This document shows positions 26,336 to 34,878 of a stretch of 64,000 bases of DNA, piece by piece (the first letter of the stretch is position 1; every line of letters begins with the position of its first letter). The position numbers and the translations under genes were made by a program. Location of the stretch: NCBI RefSeq assembly GCF_001696605.3, contig NZ_CP031716.1:1736001-1800000 (forward strand), written 5' to 3'. The stretch is from Acinetobacter wuhouensis. GTDB taxonomy: Bacteria > Pseudomonadota > Gammaproteobacteria > Pseudomonadales > Moraxellaceae. Under the pieces are notes generated by a model, which saw only the letters and a list, made by a program, of their open reading frames with translations, had not been told where the DNA came from and ran no database searches.

Positions 26336-27325
26336 TTAATCAACAAAATCTGCTTCTAAACCAAATGACTGACGCAATAATAACGCAAGTTGTTCACGTG
26401 CTTTAATAAATCCATCAATACCACTTTGTAGTAATTGGAATGCCATTAAATCGGCTTCTAATTGCTGTTTAAATTCAGCTTCAGAGATTTCTTGATGTGG
26501 ATGTTCTTGGTGTGCATGCGCATGATTAGCACTTAATTGAGATTCAACAACACGTTGATCTTCACCTAATTTTTCAAGCAAATTTGGTGCAACTGTTAAT
26601 AAGTCACAACCCGCTAAACCGAGGACTTGATCTACGCTACGGAAGCTTGCACCCATCACTTCAGTTTTGATGTCATGTTGCTTGTAGTAATGATAAATTT
26701 GTTTTACCGAAAGTACACCAGGATCTTTGTCGATTGGATAGCTGTCTACATTCTCAGCTTTTTTATACCAATCTAAAATACGACCTACAAATGGTGAAAT
26801 TAAAGTGACTTTTGCATCCGCACACGCATTGGCTTGGTGCAGACCGAATAGCAAGGTCAAATTACAATGAATGCCTTCAGCTTCAAGTGCTTTTGCAGCT
26901 TGAATCCCTTCCCAAGTAGAGGCGATTTTAATTAAGATACGATCTTGATTGATACCATAATTTTTATATAAGGCTAAAAGCTCTTTGGCTTTAGCAATGG
27001 TTTCTTCGGTATTGTAAGACAGTGCCGCATCGACTTCGGTTGAAACACGACCTTCAATCAAATTTAATATTTCTACGCCTAACTTAACAGTAAGAATGTC
27101 AATAGTACGTTCTACAAGCGCATCGGTTTGATAACCTTCTTGTTTAGCTTGGCTATAAGCATCTTCAATTAAAGTACGGCTTTCAGGCTGTTGTGCTGCA
27201 GCAGTAATTAAAGATGGATTTGTTGTTGCATCCAAAGGACGGAATTGTTGAATTGCGGTTAAATCACCTGTATCAGCAACAATAGTGGTTAAGCGTTTTA
27301 ATTGATCTAATGCAGATTGTGTCAT
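26336..27325 (-). CDS. tal: Transaldolase
   Basis: A 329-aa cytosolic enzyme of the non-oxidative pentose phosphate pathway that transfers a dihydroxyacetone unit between sugar phosphates. The N-terminal FRPLDATTNPSLI and the Schiff-base lysine in ILIKIASTWEG are classic for TalB-type enzymes, as is GCDLLTVAPNLLEKL. It is about 12 residues longer than E. coli TalB. The extra stretch near residues 270-285 is His-rich (NHAHAHQEHPHQE), which is unusual and lies on a surface segment before the last helices. Confidence 0.93.
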   Translation of the reverse strand: MTQSALDQLKRLTTIVADTGDLTAIQQFRPLDATTNPSLITAAAQQPESRTLIEDAYSQAKQEGYQTDALVERTIDILTVKLGVEILNLIEGRVSTEVDAALSYNTEETIAKAKELLALYKNYGINQDRILIKIASTWEGIQAAKALEAEGIHCNLTLLFGLHQANACADAKVTLISPFVGRILDWYKKAENVDSYPIDKDPGVLSVKQIYHYYKQHDIKTEVMGASFRSVDQVLGLAGCDLLTVAPNLLEKLGEDQRVVESQLSANHAHAHQEHPHQEISEAEFKQQLEADLMAFQLLQSGIDGFIKAREQLALLLRQSFGLEADFVD

Positions 27326-27414
27326 TGCCGGTTATTTCTTAGTTAAAATATTTGTGATTTTATTTATAACACAATGCCATTTCAGCAAAAGAGTAAAATG
27401 TGCTGAAACACACA

Positions 27415-28305
27415 TTATTTTGTATGAATTCGTTGATTTCTGATGTGATTAATCAAAAAACGAGCAGCTGAACCTAAATTACTTTCGCGACTCCAGACTA
27501 AATCGACGTAATACTCAAATTTTGGTGTGAAATCGAGCAAGTCCAAAATTTTCAAATTATGTTTAAGTTGAGGGTTTTCATTGAACATCTGTAAGGGAAG
27601 TACGCCCCAGCCAAGTTCTTTCTGAATGAGTGAACAAGCAGAGTGGTGGTTATCAGTCCGCCAATAATTTTTAGAATAGAGCAGTTCGGGCTTAATGGTT
27701 CGGTCACGGCTGGCAACGACAATTTGACGTGCTTGTAAAATTTGTTCAAATGTCACTTGTGAATGAACAGATAAGGGATGCTTGATTGCAGCAACAGGTA
27801 CAAGGACTTCTTTTTTAAACTCAACAAATTGTTCACGGCTTTCGAGAATTTCACGTTCAAACATGAGTGCCAATTGCGCAGTTTGATTCATTAACATTTT
27901 CAAAGCATCTTCTTGTGGCGCTGAGAAGATATTGATTTGTAAGCTTGGAAAATGTTCGGCAAGGATTGCGATGTATTCTGTCCAATCGGTGTGTAATAGC
28001 TCTGAAACTACCACAATATTCAAATTTGACTCCAAGCCTTCACTGAGCGCAATGGCTTGTTGCTTCCATTGATTCATTTCAATTAAAAGTTGTTCTGTTT
28101 TTTCATATAAGCGCTGTGCTTGTGGTGTAGGGACAGGTTCACGTCCTACACGATTAAAGAGTTTTAAGTTTAAATCAATTTCTAAATTGGCGATGGACAT
28201 GCTGACTGCGGAAGGAACTTTACCGAGTTGTCGTGCAGCCGCAGAAAATGAACCTGTTTCTATCACGGTTTTAAATATAGTGAGTTGTTCTTGGTTAATG
28301 TTCAT
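27415..28305 (-). CDS. aceR: LysR-family activator AceR
   Basis: A 296-aa LysR-type regulator. The N-terminus (MNINQEQLTIFKTVIETGSF) and the body (LGKVPSAVSMSIANLEIDLN, NIVVVSELLHTDWTEY) follow AceR of Acinetobacter, which senses chlorhexidine and activates the adjacent aceI. The ATG at 28305 matches the family start; an in-frame ATG lies three codons upstream. It is divergent from aceI with about 137 bp between starts, the expected arrangement for LysR autoregulation and target control. Confidence 0.9.
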   Translation of the reverse strand: MNINQEQLTIFKTVIETGSFSAAARQLGKVPSAVSMSIANLEIDLNLKLFNRVGREPVPTPQAQRLYEKTEQLLIEMNQWKQQAIALSEGLESNLNIVVVSELLHTDWTEYIAILAEHFPSLQINIFSAPQEDALKMLMNQTAQLALMFEREILESREQFVEFKKEVLVPVAAIKHPLSVHSQVTFEQILQARQIVVASRDRTIKPELLYSKNYWRTDNHHSACSLIQKELGWGVLPLQMFNENPQLKHNLKILDLLDFTPKFEYYVDLVWSRESNLGSAARFLINHIRNQRIHTK

Positions 28306-28442
28306 GATTTTCATCGCTCAAATCTGTATTTGAAGAAGCACATTTAAAACAATCTTTCAAAAAAATTGAAAGAATCTAACTCGATTGATCAATTTTATAA
28401 AAGTATGATGCATTTGTCGAATCAATGAAGAGTGTTTTAAAA

Positions 28443-28868
28443 ATGGTGATTTCCAAAAGAAGGATTGTTCATGCGTTGAGCTATGAGATCATCCTATTGG
28501 TGATCATAGCGATTGCATTAAGTTTTATTTTTGAAGTTCCAATGGAAGTTACAGGTACTTTAGGTATTGCTATGGCAGTAACTTCAGTGGTTTGGAATAT
28601 GGTTTTCAATCATTTTTTTGAAAAATATGAACAACATAAAAAATTACAACGTACGATCCGTGTACGTATCTTGCATGCCATTGGTTTTGAAGGTGGTTTG
28701 ATGTTAGCAACCATCCCAATGGTAGCGTATGCGATGGATATGACGATTTTACAAGCGATTTTATTAGACTTGGGAATGACCAGTTGTATTCTCGTTTATA
28801 CCTTTATTTTCCAATGGTGTTATGATTTGGTTGAAGATCGTATGGGAATTAAGCCTTTACATACCTAA
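28443..28868 (+). CDS. aceI: PACE-family efflux transporter AceI
   Basis: A 141-aa inner-membrane protein of four helices made of two bacterial transmembrane pairs. The sequence ISKRRIVHALSYEIILLVII, with the essential Glu in helix 1, FEVPMEVTGTLG, and VWNMVFNHFFEKYE identify AceI, a proton-driven exporter of chlorhexidine and short diamines such as cadaverine and putrescine. The ATG at 28443 fits the family N-terminus; an in-frame ATG at 28425 would add six residues. A terminator follows at 28907-28936. Confidence 0.93.
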   Translation: MVISKRRIVHALSYEIILLVIIAIALSFIFEVPMEVTGTLGIAMAVTSVVWNMVFNHFFEKYEQHKKLQRTIRVRILHAIGFEGGLMLATIPMVAYAMDMTILQAILLDLGMTSCILVYTFIFQWCYDLVEDRMGIKPLHT

Positions 28869-28906
28869 TTCTGATATAAGCCTTTTAGAAATGATTTAGA
28901 ATAATT

Positions 28907-28936
28907 AAGCCAATACTGATGTATTGGCTTTTTTTA
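28907..28936 (+). terminator. Terminator after aceI
   Basis: AAGCCAATAC and GTATTGGCTT form a perfect stem with a TGAT loop, followed by T7. Confidence 0.9.
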
Positions 28937-29078
28937 TTTTCTGATTAAATTTATACATTTACAAGTAAAAACAACTTTAAACAAAGTTTTGCAAAACTAT
29001 CGCTAAATTCATTTGTATTAAACGATGCAGCGCTTAAAATGGAATATTCATTAACGATGTCATTTGTTTGAGGGAAGT

Positions 29079-31148
29079 ATGGTGCAAACAGTGCAAAATC
29101 AACTGCCAAATAGACACCAGTTTGCCGCCCAAGAATTGCTTCAAGTTTCTGAAACTTTACAAAAAATTTACCTTGATCAGCTAGATTACTTGGTCAGTGT
29201 AACTGTTGATAATTTTTTTCAATTTGATGCACAAAATCATACTTTTAGTGTGGCAAATGATTTCCTAAAAATTCATATTAATGAAGACTCTGGCGTAGTT
29301 TTTAAATCACACATACAGCATTTACATACAACTGCTGAAAAGCCACTGAATGTTGATCGTTTGATTAAATATGTCATTGAAGATGTTCATTTTTATCTGC
29401 ATAAATACCAAGAAATACATCCCACAGATTTAAAAACCAAAACCCAAATTATTCGTCAAACTTTGATTGAACATGTGTTTGAATGGGTTGATGGTGAGAA
29501 TAGAGTAGAGCAGTATCTTTATAATATTCAAGAAGATGAAGCCAATAAAATTGATCAACTCTTGATAAAATATGAATATTTTGATCATCCTTATGTGTCA
29601 GATTTTGCTAAATATGGCAAGGCGATTCCGTTAAGTGCTGAAATTAATATCAAACATTTGGTCTTGATTAACTCTGTACTGGGACAAGAGTTTCTACCTG
29701 TAAATGAATTGGTACAGAAGTTCTATCAATTCTTATTTTGTTTTGAGCAATGTATTCCACTACATTTATTTAGAATTTTTCAATTGCTCTATCCAAACTC
29801 TGTACAGCTACAGGATGTTATTCGTGATTTTGAAAGTATCAAACTATTGTCAACGCATGCTCAAGAGCAACCACATTTAATTGCATACGCGGGGCGTATG
29901 AAACGTGGTTTTTGGCAATATCAGGGTTTACTGCATAAACAACGTTTTTTAAATAATCAGGATGACTATTGGGAATTGGATGATGCTATTCGTCTACCCA
30001 TTTTTACACTCAAACGTAGTGTGAATTGGTTATTTAAGCAAGATGCAATGGTCAATGATTGGGTGGCAAAGCAGCTAGACGATGTTAATGTTAGAATTAC
30101 TGTCACTGCTCTGAGCTTTATTGATACTTCAAAAATTAATCCGGTTGTTTTACTCGCCGTGCTTAAATATTTTAAAAACGTCGCTGCACGATTGTTTTTA
30201 ATTGAATGTTATGAATATGCAATTACAAATGAATGGCAAAATGATGTTAAAAATACGCGCTATTCATTTTTAAACAATAATCTAAGCCCTAATTCGAATC
30301 GGAAAATGATTTCACATTCTTTTTTATATATAGAAGAATGGTTAGATTTTTCAGGTTTGATGTTGGGTGAGCAACCTCAGCAGTATAAAAAATTATTTAT
30401 TAAAATTAATCGTGTGATACAGGCATATATGCATTTTCTGCAAAATATTGAACATGCTTTACCACAGGATTTAGTTAAATATATGGATCTGCATTTACAG
30501 CAATATCCACAATTTTTTATTGATCTGCAAAAGCACAATATCAAGGTTGAAGACTTCAGAAAATCATTCAAACATATCAGTCATGATCAACGATCGAATC
30601 ATAGTATTTTCGATAGTTATGTTTTGGACTATGTCATTCATTTATTTAATTATCATGATCCAATACATCGCAATGTCACTTGGCACAGTTTATATCAGCA
30701 AGCCAAAAAGTGGCATGAACATAATCATTTTGTAGATACGATGTCTAAGTTAAGAGAAAAGATACCTATTGATTCATGGGATCGTGTTGCACCGATGCAA
30801 AAGATTTATTTTGAAGATTGGTGTTATGAAGAACTCAATAGTTTAAAGCGCATTATTCAAGAATCTGTGGTGTTTAAACATTGTTTGGCAATGTCTTATA
30901 GCCAACGTATTGCAGAACGTGAGTATGTGGCTTTTCACATGACCCATATTGATGATCCTACACAGGAAATGACTTTAGGTTGTTTTTATAAATTAGGTCG
31001 CTTGGAGTTTGATCAATTGCGTTTGCCGAGTAATCAAATCCCAGAACAGCAATTTCATGTTAAGGCAATGGCGTTTATCCAAGATGTGAATCAACATTTG
31101 AAGTGGAAAAGTAGCATTCAGCCCAATGAGGAATTGGGGAATTTATAA
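29079..31148 (+). CDS. Large protein with PcfJ-like C-terminal domain
   Basis: A 689-aa soluble protein, rich in His, Tyr and aromatic residues, with no signal peptide or membrane helix. The C-terminal 90 residues (from FKHCLAMSYSQRIAEREYVA through TLGCFYKLGRLEFDQLRLPSN to a final helix) resemble the PcfJ domain pattern of plasmid and phage proteins: a His-Cys...Tyr motif, a strand pair and a Gln-rich loop. The first 600 residues match nothing I recognise. The ATG at 29079 follows gaggga; an upstream TTG at 29064 is less likely. The gene is monocistronic and followed by a helicase gene 130 bp away. Function unknown. Confidence 0.6.
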   Translation: MVQTVQNQLPNRHQFAAQELLQVSETLQKIYLDQLDYLVSVTVDNFFQFDAQNHTFSVANDFLKIHINEDSGVVFKSHIQHLHTTAEKPLNVDRLIKYVIEDVHFYLHKYQEIHPTDLKTKTQIIRQTLIEHVFEWVDGENRVEQYLYNIQEDEANKIDQLLIKYEYFDHPYVSDFAKYGKAIPLSAEINIKHLVLINSVLGQEFLPVNELVQKFYQFLFCFEQCIPLHLFRIFQLLYPNSVQLQDVIRDFESIKLLSTHAQEQPHLIAYAGRMKRGFWQYQGLLHKQRFLNNQDDYWELDDAIRLPIFTLKRSVNWLFKQDAMVNDWVAKQLDDVNVRITVTALSFIDTSKINPVVLLAVLKYFKNVAARLFLIECYEYAITNEWQNDVKNTRYSFLNNNLSPNSNRKMISHSFLYIEEWLDFSGLMLGEQPQQYKKLFIKINRVIQAYMHFLQNIEHALPQDLVKYMDLHLQQYPQFFIDLQKHNIKVEDFRKSFKHISHDQRSNHSIFDSYVLDYVIHLFNYHDPIHRNVTWHSLYQQAKKWHEHNHFVDTMSKLREKIPIDSWDRVAPMQKIYFEDWCYEELNSLKRIIQESVVFKHCLAMSYSQRIAEREYVAFHMTHIDDPTQEMTLGCFYKLGRLEFDQLRLPSNQIPEQQFHVKAMAFIQDVNQHLKWKSSIQPNEELGNL

Positions 31149-31278
31149 TTTTATTTTCCCAAAGATTGTAATTTCATGATGACTTAATTCAATCAGCTTT
31201 GTTCATTTGGCTTAACTTTTCTGCCAAAAATCGTTAGGCTATAGCCGTCACATTCCCAATCGGTAATTCAAGGCTGTT

Positions 31279-32994
31279 ATGAAACAAGAAACTGCACTCA
31301 AACTCATGAAAGCGGGTGAAAATGTCTTTTTGACTGGCTCGGCAGGTGCAGGTAAAACATATACGCTAAATCAATACATCAATTATTTAAAAGCACGTAA
31401 AGTTCCTGTGGCGATTACCGCTTCAACAGGGATTGCTGCAACACACATGAATGGCATGACCATTCATACATGGGCAGGGATTGGGATTAAAGATACGCTT
31501 TCCGATGATGATCTAAAACGGATGAAAGAGCGTAAATATTTAAAAGAGCATTTGGAAAATGCCCAAGTGCTGATTATTGATGAAATATCCATGTTGCACG
31601 CCAAACAACTGAATTTGGTCAATCAAGTTTTAAAATATTTTAAAGAGTCTGATGACGCATTTGGTGGCATCCAAGTCATCGCTGCGGGTGACTTCTTTCA
31701 GTTACCACCTGTAGGACGTAATGGTGAAAAGAATCGTGATAAATTTTGTTTTATGTCAGATGCTTGGGTCGAAGCTAAATTTCGTGTCTGCTATTTAAGT
31801 GAACAACACCGCCAAGATGATTCTGCGCTGAACGATATTCTTAATGCTATTCGTTCGCAAAGCATTCAGCAACAACATATTCAAGCTTTACAAAATACGC
31901 GAAATCAAGATATTGGTGAGACATTCACACGTTTATATACCCACAATATGGATGTAGACAGTATCAATTTTCAACATCTCAATGCGATTGAAGGTACAGA
32001 TCATCAATTCGTTGCGGTGACCGATGGTAATGAAAAGTTGATTGAAACATTGAAATCATCTGTTCGTGCACCTGAAGAGTTAACGTTGAAGAAACATGCC
32101 AAAGTGATGTTTGTGAAGAACAACTTTGATATGGGCTATATCAATGGAAGTTTGGGTGAAGTCATTGGTTTTGAAGAAGATGATGAATTAGGCATGTTGC
32201 CTAAAGTTAAAATGACGGATGGTACAACACTTTTAGTCGCACCTGAAACGTGGTCAGTGGATAATGAAGGTGGTAAAACCATCGCCAGTTTGCAGCAAGT
32301 TCCATTGCGTTTGGCTTGGGCGATCACCATTCACAAATCTCAAGGCATGACACTTGAAGCTGCTGAAATTAACCTGAGCCATACCTTTGAAAAAGGACAG
32401 GGTTATGTGGCTTTATCACGCTTAAAGTCAATCAATGGTTTACGTCTACTTGGTTTTAATGATCAAGCTTTGGAGTTAGATAGTTTAGCGATCAAAGCGG
32501 ATCGTCGCTTTCAGGAATTGTCAGATGAAGCGGTTGAACATTACCTCGATGCTGATTTAACAAGACAACACAATGCTTTTATTCGTCACTGTGGTGGCAC
32601 GTTGAATCCCACAGAAATTGAGCGCAATGAGAAGAAACTTGCACGCAGTGGTGGTAAAACTAATTATGCATCGGCAACTTTGGATGAAACCCGTGAGTTG
32701 TTTGAAAGTGGTTATGAAATTCAAGATATTGCAGTGGAGCGTGGTTTAACCCCTGCAACGATTATCAATCATTTGGCACGGTTACATCGTGAGCAAGGTT
32801 TGGATATTTCAGTCGCTAATCCAGGTGAAGAAGTCGTTGAAAAAGTCCGTGTCATTTATAAAAAGCTAATGAAACGGCAAGATCCAAGTCATTTTAATGA
32901 TGATGGAGCGATTAAGTTACGTCCAATCGTTGATTTGACCAGTCCGAAAATGGGTTATGATCAAGTTCGTTTAGCATTGTTATTTATTGAATAA
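31279..32994 (+). CDS. PIF1-like / RecD2-like ATP-dependent helicase
   Basis: A 571-aa superfamily 1B helicase. Walker A (FLTGSAGAGKTYTLNQYI), motif Ia (ITASTGIAATHMNGMTIHTW), DEAD-like motif II (LIIDEISML), motif III (AAGDFFQLPP), motif IV-like (YLSEQHRQDD) and motifs V-VI (WAITIHKSQGMTL, GYVALSRLKS) are all present. The last 130 residues carry a helix-turn-helix (ETRELFESGYEIQDIAVERG), as in helicase C-terminal HTH_40 regions. It likely unwinds 5'-3' on DNA and resolves structured DNA. It may form a unit with the next gene, 39 bp away. Confidence 0.92.
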   Translation: MKQETALKLMKAGENVFLTGSAGAGKTYTLNQYINYLKARKVPVAITASTGIAATHMNGMTIHTWAGIGIKDTLSDDDLKRMKERKYLKEHLENAQVLIIDEISMLHAKQLNLVNQVLKYFKESDDAFGGIQVIAAGDFFQLPPVGRNGEKNRDKFCFMSDAWVEAKFRVCYLSEQHRQDDSALNDILNAIRSQSIQQQHIQALQNTRNQDIGETFTRLYTHNMDVDSINFQHLNAIEGTDHQFVAVTDGNEKLIETLKSSVRAPEELTLKKHAKVMFVKNNFDMGYINGSLGEVIGFEEDDELGMLPKVKMTDGTTLLVAPETWSVDNEGGKTIASLQQVPLRLAWAITIHKSQGMTLEAAEINLSHTFEKGQGYVALSRLKSINGLRLLGFNDQALELDSLAIKADRRFQELSDEAVEHYLDADLTRQHNAFIRHCGGTLNPTEIERNEKKLARSGGKTNYASATLDETRELFESGYEIQDIAVERGLTPATIINHLARLHREQGLDISVANPGEEVVEKVRVIYKKLMKRQDPSHFNDDGAIKLRPIVDLTSPKMGYDQVRLALLFIE

Positions 32995-33033
32995 TGTCTT
33001 CAAGCTAAGTTTAAAAAGGAATTCGGTGATTGT

Positions 33034-33402
33034 ATGCCACAAATGTTTATTGATTATTCTGACAATATTCAGGATTTAAGCAAGAAAGAATTAATGTTGG
33101 GTCTAAATCATGCGTTGTTTGACACAGGTTTAGTCGCTGAACCGCATGATATCAAAACGCGTATTCAAGAAGTTTCAGATTATTTAATTGGTTTTGGAAA
33201 TAACGAACATGCATTTATTTTTGTACGTTTACAAGGTCTGAGTGGTCGTACTGAAGAACAAAAAAATGTGATGACTGAAAGTTTATCGCAATGTTTACAG
33301 TCTTTTAATGCTTATTCTGCGAATGGTTTAGAGGTTCAACTTTGTGTTGAGTTTGCTGAAATGCCAAGAGAGATTTATAAGAAAGTATTTGTGAAAAAAT
33401 GA
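33034..33402 (+). CDS. 5-carboxymethyl-2-hydroxymuconate delta-isomerase family protein
   Basis: A 122-aa member of the tautomerase superfamily CHMI branch (HpaF/HpcD type). It begins Met-Pro, so the N-terminal Pro needed as the catalytic base is present after Met removal. The segments FIDYSDNIQD and FVRLQGLSGRTEEQK follow the family. In homoprotocatechuate degradation this enzyme isomerises 5-carboxymethyl-2-hydroxymuconate, but no other hpa/hpc genes are near, so the true substrate may differ. Confidence 0.8.
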   Translation: MPQMFIDYSDNIQDLSKKELMLGLNHALFDTGLVAEPHDIKTRIQEVSDYLIGFGNNEHAFIFVRLQGLSGRTEEQKNVMTESLSQCLQSFNAYSANGLEVQLCVEFAEMPREIYKKVFVKK

Positions 33403-33410
33403 TTTAACGC

Positions 33411-33444
33411 GGTTGCCTAATTTTGTATGATTGGGCAACTTTTG
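33411..33444 (+). terminator. Terminator after the isomerase
   Basis: GTTGCCTAAT and ATTGGGCAAC pair (one T-G wobble) around an 8-nt loop, followed by TTTTG. It overlaps the region before the lipoprotein gene and supports the 33463 start. Confidence 0.7.
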
Positions 33445-33462
33445 ATTGATATAAAAAATAAA

Positions 33463-33999
33463 ATGACAAGAAAAATTACAGCATTACTGATTCTAAATCT
33501 AACAATCCTGCTCACTGCCTGTGATCGTTCGCAGCAAGCTGATTTAAATTCTAAAAATCATCAAAAGTCCGAGATTCAAACAGAAAAATCATGCCTAGAA
33601 CCGAAAGATTTATTGGAAAAGTTATATCAATCAAATTTGAATCCACTGTCTGCAACTGAAAGCGAGTTAAAGCAATATTTTGATAATAAACTTGCGAACA
33701 AATTTATTGCTGAACAAAAATGTGCAGAGAAAGGAGGTATTTGTGATATAGATTTTAATATTCTATACGATTCTCAAGATCCAGAGGATCTAGGCTACCA
33801 GACAGAAGAGACGAAAAATCCTTTTGAATATTTTGTATGGATCGGCGGGCAAGAGGGGCAAAGGATTATATTTAGTTTTGATCAATTGAGTAAGGATTCA
33901 GATAGCTGTCCGAGAATTACCAATATTTCATACTCTCATGGTGATCTTTTAGGGACAATGGCTTTTGATCCTATAGATACTCAAAAGCCCAATCAATAA
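33463..33999 (+). CDS. Hypothetical lipoprotein (178 aa)
   Basis: An envelope lipoprotein. It has a basic start, a Leu-rich signal core and the lipobox Leu-Thr-Ala-Cys (LTILLTACDRS). The mature part has several cysteines (CLEPKD, CAEKGGICD, SCPR) that may form disulfides, and is acidic. I chose the ATG at 33463 because it gives a classic signal peptide; an in-frame ATG at 33427 falls in the terminator stem. No domain recognised. It is convergent with thiM, 3 bp apart. Confidence 0.75.
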   Translation: MTRKITALLILNLTILLTACDRSQQADLNSKNHQKSEIQTEKSCLEPKDLLEKLYQSNLNPLSATESELKQYFDNKLANKFIAEQKCAEKGGICDIDFNILYDSQDPEDLGYQTEETKNPFEYFVWIGGQEGQRIIFSFDQLSKDSDSCPRITNISYSHGDLLGTMAFDPIDTQKPNQ

Positions 34000-34002
34000 G
34001 AA

Positions 34003-34869
34003 TTAAAGCCCTAAAACCTCAATATCACCATATTCCCAAATTTTATCCGCACTCAATGTATAAATTTCATCTAAAAAAGCCACATTAAAACTACCGAGAG
34101 TTTGCGCTTTTTCAAAAGCCAATTTACCTGCAATCGCAAAGTGAATATGTGCTGAAATCGTTGCAATCGTTGGATTCGCAACAGCACAATAAGCTGCGAT
34201 TAAAGCACCGAGCGCACAGCCTGTTGCTGTGACTTTCGGTTGCAGAAAACTACCGCCATTGACCTGAATCACAGCATTGAGTTCTTTCGATAAAATAAAA
34301 TCTGATTCACCTGAAATAGCCACACATTCACTATGCGCGAGTAATGGCAAAGCCTGCAAATAAACTTCATTACTTGAAACAGTGCTATCTACACCTTTAG
34401 ATTCAACTTGATTGCCTGCAAGTGTACTGATTTCAGATGCATTGCCACGAATCACAGTTGGATTGAGTAAAATCAACTGATCGACCATTTCACTACGCCA
34501 TTTTAAAAATGCGCCATAACCTACAGGATCAAGTACCCAAGGTGTATTTTTAGCAGAAACAGTCTGTGCAGAAATTTGCATGGCTTGCATTTGTTCAGAC
34601 GTTGGCGTACCTAAATTAATACTTAAAGCTGCTGCAATTGAAGCAAAACTTTCCGCTTCAAACGGATTATCAATCATTGCAGGTGAAGCACCCGCTGCAA
34701 GTAAAACATTGGCGGCATAATTGGCAGCCACACTGTTGGTAATACAATGCACCAAAGGCTGTTGAGTTTGAAGCTCCGTCCAAGCATCAACCACTTTTTG
34801 TAAAATTACATCAGTTTGATTATTGAGCTGATCTGCATCATTGAGCGAAAGCGTTTCAGGATGATTCAT
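34003..34869 (-). CDS. thiM: Hydroxyethylthiazole kinase
   Basis: A 288-aa kinase of the ribokinase-like ThiM family that phosphorylates 4-methyl-5-(2-hydroxyethyl)thiazole for thiamine salvage. Family blocks are present: PLVHCITNSVAANYAANVLL, AGASPAMIDNP, WVLDPVGYGA, VIRGNASEI and VTATGCALGALIAAY near the ATP site. It is slightly longer at the N-terminus than usual. It is the second gene after the double zinc-ribbon protein (9-bp gap). I saw no TPP riboswitch core upstream of either gene. Confidence 0.92.
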   Translation of the reverse strand: MNHPETLSLNDADQLNNQTDVILQKVVDAWTELQTQQPLVHCITNSVAANYAANVLLAAGASPAMIDNPFEAESFASIAAALSINLGTPTSEQMQAMQISAQTVSAKNTPWVLDPVGYGAFLKWRSEMVDQLILLNPTVIRGNASEISTLAGNQVESKGVDSTVSSNEVYLQALPLLAHSECVAISGESDFILSKELNAVIQVNGGSFLQPKVTATGCALGALIAAYCAVANPTIATISAHIHFAIAGKLAFEKAQTLGSFNVAFLDEIYTLSADKIWEYGDIEVLGL

Positions 34870-34878
34870 AACAGTACC

